Source of the DNA: Nitrospirales bacterium
Lineage (GTDB): Bacteria; Nitrospirota; Nitrospiria; Nitrospirales; UBA8639
Direction: 5' to 3'
Length of the DNA stretch: 64,000 nucleotides
Assembly: GCA_022825885.1 (NCBI GenBank)
Contig: JAJDVY010000006.1
Location: forward strand, 36,576-100,575
This document shows positions 8,600-18,000 of this stretch, piece by piece (the stretch's first letter is position 1; each line of letters opens with the position of its first letter). The position numbers were made by a program, and so were the translations under genes. Under the pieces are notes generated by a model. It searched no databases. It was given only the letters and a program-made list of their open reading frames with translations, and had not been told where the DNA came from.

Positions 8600-9352
8600 T
8601 CAGCCGGAGGCCGCAACTTTTTCCATGACTTCATCCGGAATATCGAAGTTGGCATGCACTTTTTGGACGTCGTCATGGTCGTCCAGGATTTCCATCAGTT
8701 TCAACATCTGCTCGGCCGGTTTTTCGTCGAGCCGGATCTGATTCTGCGAGAGATAGGTGAGTTCGGCCAACGAAGTCTGAATGCCGGCCTCTTGCAAGGC
8801 CGCCTTGACCGCTTCGAACGCGGAGACGTCCGTGGTGATTTCAAAACCGGCGCCGGCCTGTTTGACGTCCTCAGCCCCGGCGTCCAGAACGACGTTCAAT
8901 AGCTGGTCTTCATCAATCGATGCACTCTCCGTGACCAGCAACCCTCTCTTGTGAAACTGCCATGCCACGGCCCCGGCTTCGGCCATGTTTCCGTGATTCT
9001 TCCCCAGCATGCTGCGAATTTCGGACACCGTGCGGTTGCGATTATCCGTCATGACCTCAAGCAGGATGCCGGTTCCCCCGGGCCCGTAGCCTTCGAGGGT
9101 GAACTCCTCATAATTTACGCCGGGCAGTTCGCCTGTGCCCCGTTGGATGGCGCGTTTGATGGTATCGGCCGGCATGTTGGACTCCTTGGCCTTCGCGATG
9201 CAGGTCCGCAGGGTCGGGTTCGCATCAGGGTCTCCGCCATTGCGGGACGCGATGGTAATTTCGCGGATCAGTTTGGTGAAGATTTTTCCGCGTTTGGCAT
9301 CCACCCCGGCCTTATGCCGTTTGATCGTGGACCAATGACTATGACCGCCCAT
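8600..9352 (-). CDS. yebC: YebC/PmpR family transcription and translation regulator
   Basis: 250 residues, full length. The N-terminus MGGHSHWSTIKRHKAGVDAKRGKIFTKLIREI is the family signature, followed by GGDPDANPTLR and the NMPADTIKRAIQRGTGE segment. Domains II and III (YGPGGTGILLEVMTDNRNRT...) are intact. YebC-family proteins bind DNA as regulators, and recent work ties some to relief of ribosome stalling at proline runs. Upstream of ruvA in the same direction, probably one transcript. Confidence 0.95.
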   Translation of the reverse strand: MGGHSHWSTIKRHKAGVDAKRGKIFTKLIREITIASRNGGDPDANPTLRTCIAKAKESNMPADTIKRAIQRGTGELPGVNYEEFTLEGYGPGGTGILLEVMTDNRNRTVSEIRSMLGKNHGNMAEAGAVAWQFHKRGLLVTESASIDEDQLLNVVLDAGAEDVKQAGAGFEITTDVSAFEAVKAALQEAGIQTSLAELTYLSQNQIRLDEKPAEQMLKLMEILDDHDDVQKVHANFDIPDEVMEKVAASG

Positions 9353-9593
9353 GCCGTCGTTCCTTCATGCAAAACATTTCTGCGATGGATCCTGAGTATT
9401 CAAAGAAAACGCTGCTCGACTCGTATCATAGGATAGGGTCTCAGATCGTGTCAACGAGATATAGGTAATATATAATAAGCAATATTACTATATTCCCCGT
9501 TGTCTGCTCCTCACGGGCCGCGAGCACCGATTCAGATGGACAGGAGAACAGGGGGAAGTTGCGTGCAAGCAGGGAGGATGGTAAGGAAGCCCC

Positions 9594-10562
9594 ATGCGTG
9601 TCGTGTTTATGGGAACACCCGCGTTTGCGGTGCCGTCGCTAGAAGCCCTGGTCAACTCGGACCATGAGGTCGTGGGTGTGGTCACGCAGCCCGACCGCCC
9701 GAAGGGACGAGGGCAAACCGTGGTGCCGTGCCCGGTCAAAGAACTGGCGGTGGCCAGAGGATTATCCGTGCGGCAGCCCGACAAGATCAAAAGCCCTGAA
9801 TTCCTGCAACAACTCGCCGAATGGAAACCGGACGTCATCGCCGTCACGGCGTTTGGCCGGATCCTGCCCAAAACGATTCTGGATCTCCCGCCCATGGGAT
9901 GCGTCAACGTCCATGGGTCCCTGTTACCCGCCTACCGGGGTGCGGCCCCGGTCCAGTGGGCGCTCATCCATGGGGATACGGAAACCGGCATTACCACGAT
10001 GCTGATGGATGAAGGCATGGATACGGGCGCTGTGCTGCTTCAGCAAACCGTCCCGATCGAACCTGAGGATACCGCCTTGGAATTGGGCGCCCGGATGGCG
10101 CAGGCCGGCGGCGCGCTCCTGGTGGAGACGCTGACGTGTTTGGCTGTGCACGCGGTCGTCCCTCGCGCACAGGATCATAGCCGGGCCACGATGGCCCCGT
10201 TGCTGAAAAAAGAAGATGGGGTGATCGACTGGACGCAACCGGCAACGGAAATCGCCAACCGGCTCCGTGGCCTCTCGCCGTGGCCCGGGTCCTATACCTT
10301 TCATCATGAGCATCGCCTGATCATCCGCAAGGGCCGCGTCGATGCAAACGGCGGCTTGGCCGGCGGCAGCGTGCAACGGCCCGGTACTATCCTGGCCGTG
10401 GGTCCGACGTCCTTTTGGGTCGAGACGGGTGAGGGGAGGATCGAAGTGCTGGAGGTGCAACCCGCAAATAAAAAACGCATGTCCGTGGAACAGTTTCTGC
10501 TAGGATATGCGCTCCGAACGCAGGACACGCTCAGTCCGCAGCCGGAACGTTGCGTATTGTAA
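9594..10562 (+). CDS. fmt: Methionyl-tRNA formyltransferase
   Basis: 322 residues. The enzyme formylates Met-tRNAi from 10-formyl-THF. N-terminal formyl transferase domain: MRVVFMGTPAFAVPSLEAL, then NVHGSLLPAYRGAAPVQWAL with the catalytic Asn-His, and GITTMLMDEGMDTG with the catalytic Asp region. The C-terminal OB-like tRNA-binding domain starts at about residue 210 (GLSPWPGSYT). A TAAGGAAG ribosome site lies just upstream of the ATG. It heads a plus-strand run with a small unknown gene and rsmA. The usual neighbour def is not visible here. Confidence 0.96.
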   Translation: MRVVFMGTPAFAVPSLEALVNSDHEVVGVVTQPDRPKGRGQTVVPCPVKELAVARGLSVRQPDKIKSPEFLQQLAEWKPDVIAVTAFGRILPKTILDLPPMGCVNVHGSLLPAYRGAAPVQWALIHGDTETGITTMLMDEGMDTGAVLLQQTVPIEPEDTALELGARMAQAGGALLVETLTCLAVHAVVPRAQDHSRATMAPLLKKEDGVIDWTQPATEIANRLRGLSPWPGSYTFHHEHRLIIRKGRVDANGGLAGGSVQRPGTILAVGPTSFWVETGEGRIEVLEVQPANKKRMSVEQFLLGYALRTQDTLSPQPERCVL

Positions 10563-10605
10563 CCGCGAAATGCTGTGACCGTGTGGCGCCACAGTCGAGG
10601 ATACT

Positions 10606-10935
10606 ATGAGTGACCAAACCAAACAGGCGTTGGAATTCATCGGAAAGCAAATCCGCGAACTCAAAATCATTCAACCGCATCTGCTGGAGGCCGTAAACGC
10701 GGTCTTGGCGAAAGAGCAATTTTACAAATGGAAAAAACAGGTGGTCGCGCTGGTCGGAGAAAAGCTCGGCGACGACTACCGGAAACGATTGTCCAAGGAT
10801 TGGCTGGAAACGGCCTTTGCCGGAGCGGACATGTACGATGAATTAAGTGACGACATCGAAATGTGCCTCCGCCACCTGTACCAACTCTCGCATGAGATAG
10901 AAGCCAAGGGGCTGCAAAGCCCGGAGGAAAAGTAG
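10606..10935 (+). CDS. Hypothetical protein between fmt and rsmA (109 aa)
   Basis: Family not recognised. The sequence is helical and highly charged (KQALEFIGKQIRELKIIQPHLLEAVNAVL..., then DELSDDIEMCLRHLYQLSHEIEAKG), with no signal peptide, membrane span or metal motif. It is spaced 43 bases after fmt and 5 bases before rsmA, and its final codons contain the GGAGG ribosome site of rsmA. It therefore belongs to this operon and could have a translation- or ribosome-linked role, but that is only context. Confidence 0.7.
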   Translation: MSDQTKQALEFIGKQIRELKIIQPHLLEAVNAVLAKEQFYKWKKQVVALVGEKLGDDYRKRLSKDWLETAFAGADMYDELSDDIEMCLRHLYQLSHEIEAKGLQSPEEK

Positions 10936-10940
10936 AGATT

Positions 10941-11741
10941 TTGCCGGTTCTTCCGCGTCCGCGAAAACGTCTCGGGCAACATTTTCTCATCGATCCCAAT
11001 ATCGTTCGGAAGATTCTGAAAATCGCGGCGTTGCGCCCTGAGGACGTCGTCTTTGAAATCGGACCCGGACGGGGCGCCCTCACGCATGCGTTATGCGAAC
11101 GCGTCGCCAGAGTGATTGCCGTGGAGATCGACGGGCTCCTGGTTGAATATCTGGCGCAAACCTGCGCGCAACCGGATGCCCTGGAATTGCATCATGGCGA
11201 TGCCCTGGCGTTTCCCTATGACACCCTGCCTGCCGGCACGGTCGTCATCGCCAATTTACCCTACTACGTCTCCACGCCCCTGGTATTCCGGTTGCTGGAG
11301 GATCGCGACCGGATTGACCGGATGGTCCTCATGCTGCAACGCGAAGTGGCCGAGCGCATGATCGCGGCGCCCGGCTCACGGGATTATGGCCTTTTGTCCG
11401 TCGTCACCCAATACCTGACGAAACCCCGCAAGGCGTTCGTCGTGCCGGCCAGTTGTTTTCGCCCGGTCCCCCGGGTGGACTCGGCAGTCGTGTGCCTGTC
11501 GGGCCGGACCACTCGTCCGTCCGGCGATGTCCGGTTTGACGAAGTCTTCATGCAAGTCGTCCGGGGCGCGTTCGCGCACCGGCGCAAAACCCTCATCAAC
11601 TCCTGCCGCGAAGAAGGCTGGGAAGACCCCGTGATCCGACGGGCCCTGGAAGCAACCAACATCGATCCCCGCCGCCGAGCCGAAACGCTCACGGTCAGTG
11701 AGTTTATCGCCCTGGCCCATGCCGTGCGCGTTTTTTCCTGA
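10941..11741 (+). CDS. rsmA: 16S rRNA dimethyladenosine transferase RsmA (KsgA)
   Basis: 266 residues. The enzyme dimethylates two adjacent adenines in the 3'-terminal helix of 16S rRNA during small-subunit assembly. Visible motifs are RKRLGQHFLID at the N-terminus, EIGPGRGALTHAL (motif I), ANLPYYVSTP (catalytic motif IV) and CFRPVPRVDSAVV in the C-terminal domain. The frame opens with TTG at 10941, preceded by GGAGGAAAAG inside the end of the previous gene; no upstream ATG fits. The first residues PRPRKRLGQH agree with the family start. Confidence 0.95.
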   Translation: MPVLPRPRKRLGQHFLIDPNIVRKILKIAALRPEDVVFEIGPGRGALTHALCERVARVIAVEIDGLLVEYLAQTCAQPDALELHHGDALAFPYDTLPAGTVVIANLPYYVSTPLVFRLLEDRDRIDRMVLMLQREVAERMIAAPGSRDYGLLSVVTQYLTKPRKAFVVPASCFRPVPRVDSAVVCLSGRTTRPSGDVRFDEVFMQVVRGAFAHRRKTLINSCREEGWEDPVIRRALEATNIDPRRRAETLTVSEFIALAHAVRVFS

Positions 11742-11776
11742 CCCATTTTCCCTTCTGTCATTCCTGGCCCCGACCA

Positions 11777-11808
11777 GCGTAGGGAACAACGATCGTTGTT
11801 CCCTACGC
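11777..11808. repeat. Perfect 32-base palindrome (REP-like), copy 2
   Basis: Left arm GCGTAGGGAACAACGA is exactly complementary to the right arm, with no loop. A shorter copy with one mismatch lies at 5796-5819. It sits between rsmA and ftsK and could act as a transcript-end hairpin, but it has no T-run. Confidence 0.65.
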
Positions 11809-11880
11809 CTGCGTGAATTACCGAATCTTCACTAGGTATTTCGATTGATAAATTCCATCCCGCTGTGCTAACGTCAATCC

Positions 11881-14280
11881 ATGCGCCTATTTTTCAGGCC
11901 CGCCAAGAAGCCTGCCAAGCCGGCAGCGTCCCGTCCCGTCTTTCCAATCAACCGGGAAATAGCCGTTATTCTGAACGTCACCTTGGCTGTGTTGATTTTT
12001 CTGAGTTTGTGGTCCTTTTCGGTCCGGGACGTCGGCTGGTCCGGACTCCCCGGGAACGACACGCTCATGGAACACGGCAGCCTGCAGAACCTGGTCGGTC
12101 TGGTGGGCGCCTATATAGCTAGGGGGCTGGTTTGGCTCGTGGGCTCCTCAGCCTTGGCAATCCCGTTTGTCATCCTCGTCTACGGCATTCGACTCTTCCA
12201 AACGGAGCATAAATTCGTCATAACGACCCTGGGCTCCGTGCTGCTCATCCTGGGGATGAGCACGCTCGTGTGGTTGCATCATCCCGTCTCCGTACAGGTT
12301 TTGGAGGACGGGATCACGTCGGGCATTTATGCCGGGCACGCGGGCGCTTGGACAGCCGGCAAGCTGGAACCCTTGTTCGGTCGATGGGGCGCCACGATCC
12401 TTCTGGGAGCCTTGCTGCTTGTCTCCCTTTTGCTCGTCACGCCCTTTTCCCTCTCCGCAGGGGTCGGAATCATTCCCAAGGGTATAGGGAAGATAGAGCA
12501 ATGGGTCCGGCGTCCCGCCTGGCAGTGGCCGTTCTGGAGGAAAGACCGTTCGCAACCCAAGGCCAACAAACCGCTCAAGATCAACCGCGAATCGAGAAAA
12601 CAGCGGCCAGCCTTTGCGTTTCTCAAAAAAGATGACGCGGAACAGGAGTCGCCTCCGGAACAGGAAGACCCGGCTTCGGCTGAGATTGATTTTCCTGTAC
12701 GAATCAGCCCCCGTACCGTTGCGCGATTCGACGTGGGACGACCCGAACCGGTCCGGAAAGTGGCGACGGGCTATCATCTGCCGGACCCCGTGGCCCTGCT
12801 TGAGGCGCCCCCGGTGTCAAACGCGCAGCAGACGGACCAGATTCTGGAGTCGCAGTCCCAAATCCTGACCGGCACGTTGCAGAACTTCGGGATTGCCGGA
12901 AAAGTCACCGAAGTCCATCCGGGGCCGGTCATTACCATGTATGAATTTGCGCCGGGGCCCGGCATCAAAGTCGCGCGGATCGTCACGCTGGCCCACGATT
13001 TGGCCATGGCTCTGAAAGCTCCCAGCGTGCGGATCGTCGTCCCCCTGCCCGGAAAATCCACGGTGGGGATCGAAGTCCCCAACCCGGTCAAGGAAACCGT
13101 AGCCTTACGGGAAATCCTGACCAGCGAGGCCTACGCCCAGTCCCGGTCCAAATTGACGCTGGCCTTGGGAAAGGATATTTTCGGCCGGCCGTGCGTCGCG
13201 GATCTTAAGATCATGCCGCATCTTCTTGTGGCCGGGGCAACGGGATCAGGCAAAAGCGTCGGATTGAACAGCATGTTGCTCAGCCTTCTCTTTTCCGCCC
13301 ATCCCGACGAAGTCAAGCTGTTGCTCATCGATCCCAAGGTCCTGGAACTCCAGATCTACGACGGGATCCCGCACCTGTTGCATCCGGTGCTGACGTCTCC
13401 GAAAGCCGCCGCACGCGGGCTGACCTGGGTTCTTCAGGAAATGGAACGCCGCTATCGCCTGCTCGCGGAATATGGGGTGCGCAATATTCAGGCCTACAAC
13501 CAAGCCGTAGGAGACGACCTATGTGTCGTCCCACAGAAGCAGGGATCGGTTGGTGCGAACCGGCTCAGGTCAAGGACCGGACCCGAAGAAACCGGCGACC
13601 GTGAGCCGGACGAGGCACCGCAACCGCTTCCCTATATCGTGGTGGTGGTCGACGAATTCGCCGATTTGATGATGACGGCGCCCAAAGAAGTGGAAGAAAA
13701 AATCGCCCGGCTGGCGCAAATGGCCCGAGCATCGGGCATCCACCTGATCCTGGCTACCCAACGCCCCTCGGTGGACGTCGTGACCGGCCTTATCAAAGCC
13801 AATTTTCCCACCAGGATTGCGTATCAGGTGTCGTCCAAAACCGATTCACGGACCATCCTCGATGCCAATGGGGCCGAATCCCTGCTCGGGTGGGGAGACA
13901 TGCTCTATTTGCCACCGGGAACCGGCCGCCTGACGCGGTTGCACGGCTCTTACGTCTCGGACGACGAAGTTCGCCGGGTCGTCGAGTACGTCAAGACGCA
14001 AGCCGGCCCGGATTTCTGCAACGAACCGGCGTTCCAGGAACAGGGCATCGTTGAAGAAAATCAGGAACGCGACGAAATCTATGAGCAGGCCAGGGAAGTC
14101 GTGTTGACCTCCGGGCAGGCCTCTGCGTCGCTCATTCAACGTCGGTTGCGGCTGGGGTATCCCCGTGCGGCCCGGATGATCGAACAGATGCAAGAAGAAG
14201 GCCTCGTAAGCGCCCCCGGACGCGATGGCCGTCGTGAAGTTTTGGGTCGCCGGATGGCACTCGAAGAGGAGGTGGGATGA
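11881..14280 (+). CDS. ftsK: DNA translocase FtsK/SpoIIIE
   Basis: 799 residues. The N-terminal 210 residues hold about four membrane spans anchoring the protein at the division site. A charged linker follows, then the alpha domain (ILTGTLQNFGIAGKVTEVHPGPVITMYEF), the RecA-like motor with Walker A GATGSGKS near residue 450 and Walker B YIVVVVDEFADLMM, and a C-terminal winged-helix gamma domain (SASLIQRRLRLGYPRAARMIEQM) that reads polarity sequences. FtsK pumps DNA through the septum and activates dimer resolution. A variable loop before Walker B (GSVGANRLRSRTGPEETGDREPDEA) is longer than in typical members. It overlaps lolA by ATGA. Confidence 0.96.
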   Translation: MRLFFRPAKKPAKPAASRPVFPINREIAVILNVTLAVLIFLSLWSFSVRDVGWSGLPGNDTLMEHGSLQNLVGLVGAYIARGLVWLVGSSALAIPFVILVYGIRLFQTEHKFVITTLGSVLLILGMSTLVWLHHPVSVQVLEDGITSGIYAGHAGAWTAGKLEPLFGRWGATILLGALLLVSLLLVTPFSLSAGVGIIPKGIGKIEQWVRRPAWQWPFWRKDRSQPKANKPLKINRESRKQRPAFAFLKKDDAEQESPPEQEDPASAEIDFPVRISPRTVARFDVGRPEPVRKVATGYHLPDPVALLEAPPVSNAQQTDQILESQSQILTGTLQNFGIAGKVTEVHPGPVITMYEFAPGPGIKVARIVTLAHDLAMALKAPSVRIVVPLPGKSTVGIEVPNPVKETVALREILTSEAYAQSRSKLTLALGKDIFGRPCVADLKIMPHLLVAGATGSGKSVGLNSMLLSLLFSAHPDEVKLLLIDPKVLELQIYDGIPHLLHPVLTSPKAAARGLTWVLQEMERRYRLLAEYGVRNIQAYNQAVGDDLCVVPQKQGSVGANRLRSRTGPEETGDREPDEAPQPLPYIVVVVDEFADLMMTAPKEVEEKIARLAQMARASGIHLILATQRPSVDVVTGLIKANFPTRIAYQVSSKTDSRTILDANGAESLLGWGDMLYLPPGTGRLTRLHGSYVSDDEVRRVVEYVKTQAGPDFCNEPAFQEQGIVEENQERDEIYEQAREVVLTSGQASASLIQRRLRLGYPRAARMIEQMQEEGLVSAPGRDGRREVLGRRMALEEEVG

Positions 14281-14969
14281 AGCTGACTGTATGGATGGTG
14301 ATTGGCTGTGTCTCGCTGGCGGTGGCACCCGCGCTCGCGGAAGCCAAAGCGAGTGATGAACTTGAAGCGTTGGTCGCTCGCGTCGATGCGCAATACGCGC
14401 AGATCAAAGATTTCCAGGCGGATTTTGTCCAGGAAACGCGCATTCAAGGGTTCGAGACGCCGGTCCGCTCTTCCGGCCGCGTCTATCTCAAGAAGCCCGG
14501 CCGGCTCCGCTGGGATTACCTGGAGCCCTCGGTGGAACATATCTACGTGCATGAGGATCAGGTGGCCATGTACGTGCCTGCCCACAATCAGGTGTTAAAA
14601 GGCAGTCTCACGATGATGGTCTCGACCAAGGCCCCGCTCCGGTTGCTTCAGGGCGTCGGCAAACTGGCGGGACACTTTTCCACGGGACCCACGGGAGACG
14701 GCAAAAAAGGAGAAGGTGGGTTGCCGTTGGTGACACTGATCCCCAAACCCGTGGCCGGTTCGCCGTCGTCGTCACTCGTCAAGATCGTGGCGGACATCCA
14801 ACCGGGAACCTATATGATTCAAGCTCTCGCCTTGCATGAGAGCAATGGCAACGTATCCGTCTTTCGGTTCTCCGGCTTCAAGATCAACAAAGGCATGGAT
14901 GATACGGTCGTCACCCTCACTCCCCCGGAAGGCGTCGTTATCGTCGAAGACTTTCTCCCGAAAAGTTGA
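14277..14969 (+). CDS. lolA: Outer-membrane lipoprotein carrier protein LolA
   Basis: 230 residues with a cleavable signal peptide (MKLTVWMVIGCVSLAVAPALA) and the LolA core: YAQIKDFQADFVQETRI, SSGRVYLKKPGRLRWDYLEP (conserved Arg and Trp of the lipid-binding cup), then long beta strands. LolA takes lipoproteins from LolCDE across the periplasm to LolB. The ATGA overlap with ftsK matches the common ftsK-lolA gene order. A lysine/glycine-rich loop (GDGKKGEGG) near residue 145 is not typical. It supports a diderm cell plan. Confidence 0.92.
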   Translation: MKLTVWMVIGCVSLAVAPALAEAKASDELEALVARVDAQYAQIKDFQADFVQETRIQGFETPVRSSGRVYLKKPGRLRWDYLEPSVEHIYVHEDQVAMYVPAHNQVLKGSLTMMVSTKAPLRLLQGVGKLAGHFSTGPTGDGKKGEGGLPLVTLIPKPVAGSPSSSLVKIVADIQPGTYMIQALALHESNGNVSVFRFSGFKINKGMDDTVVTLTPPEGVVIVEDFLPKS

Positions 14970-15065
14970 TCCGGGGTCCGGCCTCTTTGTTTTTCCTTTG
15001 GTCAACAAGCGACCGAATTGTGACAAGCCCGTGAAGGTGCCTGGTACGGCTGCAAGTCCGCGGTT

Positions 15066-17126
15066 CTACCGGCAGCCGGGTGTCCGGTCTTCGCTCAGAT
15101 AAACGGTGGCCCGTTCGCAGTCTCCTCCGTCGGGAGGACGAAACGGCGGTACCGCTTGGGCCACGGGCGGCAACGTGCGGAGATACGCAATAAGCGCGCG
15201 CACGTCTTCCTCATCCAAATTCGACGCATGGTCCCAGATCATGCCTTGCCAATGTAAAGGGCGGCCGTCTCGTGCCAGGCCGCTACGAAGTGCGCGAGCG
15301 ATTTCTTCGTCGCTCCAGTTCCCGATCCCGGCGTCAGGATCCGTTGTCAGATTACGAGTCCAATGCGACCCGGCGGGCAGCCAACTGATTTTCTGCCCGC
15401 CGCTGCCATCGGGCCCGTGACAGTTGTTGCACGAGACGATCTTGTAAAGATATTGCCCGCGCTTCGCCAACGCGACTTGTTCGGGACTGCGCAGGCCGGC
15501 CGGGTCGATCTGCGGCATGTCCGCCGTGACCCCGGCTGCAATCTCCTCCGGAGGAATGAGGTCCGATGTAGGGGTGAAATAGAGGAAAGCCCCAACTATC
15601 CCACCGATTCCGATTCCCGTCGTTGCCAGCCCGGTCAGGAGCCACCCCTTCACGCTTCGCGGAAAGCGACGGCCCCGCGGCCCGGCCAACAAGAACGCCA
15701 GGCAACCCGCCAGAAGGACGACCCCTTGTCCCCAAATGAGGAGCCGTTGTGGAAGATCCGGATATGCGGCCAACGGGAATGCCGCCAAATCGGATTGGCC
15801 GTAGTTTCCGGCCGCATAGGTCAGTACCCGCGGTTGGCCTTCCGGCAGGGGACCGGCAAGTTTGACCGCAAGTGTTTCCAGCACGCCATAATGCAACGGC
15901 GGGGGGATGTGGTTGCGCACGGCGGGCCGTGACTTCAGGTATCGGGCAATGGCGAGAGCATCGTCGTCGGTTAAACCGTGAAAGAAGGCCCAAATCATGG
16001 CCCAGGGATTCAGCAGCCGGTCCGGAGTGCGGCCCGTGCGGAGTGCCGTCGCAATCTCCTCTTCGGTCCAGGTTCCCAACCCGGTTTCGTTGTCCGGGGT
16101 TAAATTGCGGGCAATATAGACTCCATGGGGATAGACCCCCACCCGCATCCCGCCCGCCAAATAAAAATCGTCGCCGCGATAGATCCCGGTCGGATTCGTC
16201 TGAGTATGACAGATGCCGCACATCTGCGCGTGGACCAGATACCGGCCGCGTTTCAGCAAGTCAGGGTCGTGGCCGGGGCCATCGAGTCGGCCACCCGGCT
16301 CCCAGGGCGGTACCCGGGCGAGCGACAACACGTAATTCACCACGTCCCATCGTTCGTCAGGGGTCATTGCCTCCGCGAAGGCCGGCATCGGGCCGGGTAA
16401 CAGGCCGGTCGTGACTCGCAACCAGACCTGTTCAGGCTCGCTTCCCCCGCGAAAGGTCCAAGGGGCCGTCAGATCACGGGAAACCACCGGGTACCCGGTG
16501 GTTTCCTGAAAGGGAAGCCCGCCTCGCGCTTCGGGGCCATGACACGCCACACAGCCGTATTGCGTATACAGCGCCTTCCCTCGGGACAGGCTGGCGGTAT
16601 CCGGGGGAACGCGCGGGGGAATGGTGACCGCTTGAGGTGGAGGCCCGGTAAAGACGGACGACAGGCCCTGAATGTACCGGACCACCGCGCGAATCTCCGT
16701 GTCACTCAGGAGGTCATGAAAATACGGCATGGCACTCGCGTGAAGGCCACGTGAGATTGTTCGGATAAGATCGCGTTCAAGCGGAGGCTGTCCGGCGGGT
16801 GTGGACTTGTATTTGAACGTACCGTTCGCGAAGTTCCGGGGATGGGGAATGAGTGATGGCGCCGCCGGACCATTGCCGCGGCCATCAGGTCCATGACAGA
16901 CCGCGCAACGTTCGACAAACACACGCCGGCCCACGGGCGTATCGGACGCGAGATCGGAACCCGGGGGCCAGGTCAGGTTGGCATAGACGGCCGGGTCGGG
17001 TTGCCAGATTTCCCAGGGTTCGGACAACCCGAGGCGGGCATTGATGGATCGTCCCACGTCCAACGCCAGCAACACCCCGACCGTCAACAGCACGACGCGA
17101 CGGCGTGAGAACAGAAACCAGGACAT
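15066..17126 (-). CDS. Membrane-attached tetraheme cytochrome c protein (686 aa)
   Basis: The protein has four c-type heme sites: CAVCH (residues 74-78), CVACH, CGICH and CNNCH near residue 580. It has an N-terminal hydrophobic anchor and two further spans around residues 475-535 (GVVLLAGCLAFLLAG and LLTGLATTGIGIGGIVGAFLYF) separating the first three heme domains from the last. Conserved methionine loops (ASAMPYFHDL, GPMPAFAEAM) are likely axial ligands. Fused multi-domain cytochromes like this are found in respiratory chains of Nitrospira-like and other chemolithotrophs, where they pass electrons in the periplasm. It depends on the ccm genes found later in this window. Its redox partner is unknown. 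Confidence 0.85.
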   Translation of the reverse strand: MSWFLFSRRRVVLLTVGVLLALDVGRSINARLGLSEPWEIWQPDPAVYANLTWPPGSDLASDTPVGRRVFVERCAVCHGPDGRGNGPAAPSLIPHPRNFANGTFKYKSTPAGQPPLERDLIRTISRGLHASAMPYFHDLLSDTEIRAVVRYIQGLSSVFTGPPPQAVTIPPRVPPDTASLSRGKALYTQYGCVACHGPEARGGLPFQETTGYPVVSRDLTAPWTFRGGSEPEQVWLRVTTGLLPGPMPAFAEAMTPDERWDVVNYVLSLARVPPWEPGGRLDGPGHDPDLLKRGRYLVHAQMCGICHTQTNPTGIYRGDDFYLAGGMRVGVYPHGVYIARNLTPDNETGLGTWTEEEIATALRTGRTPDRLLNPWAMIWAFFHGLTDDDALAIARYLKSRPAVRNHIPPPLHYGVLETLAVKLAGPLPEGQPRVLTYAAGNYGQSDLAAFPLAAYPDLPQRLLIWGQGVVLLAGCLAFLLAGPRGRRFPRSVKGWLLTGLATTGIGIGGIVGAFLYFTPTSDLIPPEEIAAGVTADMPQIDPAGLRSPEQVALAKRGQYLYKIVSCNNCHGPDGSGGQKISWLPAGSHWTRNLTTDPDAGIGNWSDEEIARALRSGLARDGRPLHWQGMIWDHASNLDEEDVRALIAYLRTLPPVAQAVPPFRPPDGGDCERATVYLSEDRTPGCR

Positions 17127-17433
17127 CGGCGAAGGCCTCTCTCAAAGATTGGACACGCGTCGGCGAACCGTCATGTTTCCACGTAGCTCCAGAATCCTCT
17201 CTTAAGAGGCCCGTGCCTATCCGTCTACCCGCTCATGAATGGACATGAATCGTGCAGTCATATCATACGGCCCTTGCATTCGTCGACGCGGCGCCTTATC
17301 TTCCTGTTCTGTCGGGTATCGTTCTTCTTTGTGTCCTATCGGGTCAACGTCCGGGACAGGCCTCATCCGGCCAACGAACACAGCGCCATGAGATGGCGCA
17401 GCGACACGTAAGAAAGGAAGAAAGCAGGAAACC
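17127..17433. other. Divergent intergenic region
   Basis: About 300 bases separate the divergently transcribed cytochrome gene and the next plus-strand gene. It should hold promoters for both. I see no clear RNA gene or conserved operator. Confidence 0.4.
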
Positions 17434-18000
17434 ATGGGCGGTGGCGTGAGAGTTCTGTTGTGCCTTGTTGCTTTGGCTGTGGGTCCGTGGATTTCCCCCG
17501 TGTCCATCTTAAGTTTGACGGGCGACCTGACCAATGATCCGGTCAAGGTGATTGACAAATATCTGTCGCTGGATAAACGCGGGGTCCGGCTGACCGCTCA
17601 GACCTATGAATCGGTCAAGCCCTACGTGGCCTGGGAGCAGGAAGAGCCGGTGTGGAAACGGTTCGTGGTGATCCGTGATTATTCGGTCAGTCACGACGTC
17701 ACGAAATGGGACATCGTAAGCACCACGGAGGCCTTTATTCCCGTCACCTTTCAGGTGTTGGGTGTGGTCCACGTGGAGACCGTGACGTTTGTTCCGGGGC
17801 CGCGGGAGCATGTGTTGTCCGTTCATATCCGGGCCGTGGACAATCACTGGAAACTGGTGGGACCGGTGTTTCCGCCGCACGTCGGCCGGCAACGCCTGGC
17901 GGATTTCGTGAAAGATTCCATGTTCCACGAAGATGATGCCGGCCAGGCCGGCACGTTGCGGCGGCTCAGGGACGCGCTCGTCAAGGCCGGTCGTTTATGA
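17434..18000 (+). CDS. Hypothetical exported protein (188 aa)
   Basis: Unrecognised family. A hydrophobic N-terminus (VRVLLCLVALAVGPWISPVSIL) predicts a signal peptide, followed by a compact domain beginning DPVKVIDKYLSLDKRGVRL. The DPVKVIDKYLxLDxxGxRL opening and the mix of strands resemble NTF2-like or small ligand-binding folds, but this is a guess. The gene ends in ATGA shared with the HAD phosphatase, so the two are co-expressed. Confidence 0.7.
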   Translation: MGGGVRVLLCLVALAVGPWISPVSILSLTGDLTNDPVKVIDKYLSLDKRGVRLTAQTYESVKPYVAWEQEEPVWKRFVVIRDYSVSHDVTKWDIVSTTEAFIPVTFQVLGVVHVETVTFVPGPREHVLSVHIRAVDNHWKLVGPVFPPHVGRQRLADFVKDSMFHEDDAGQAGTLRRLRDALVKAGRL

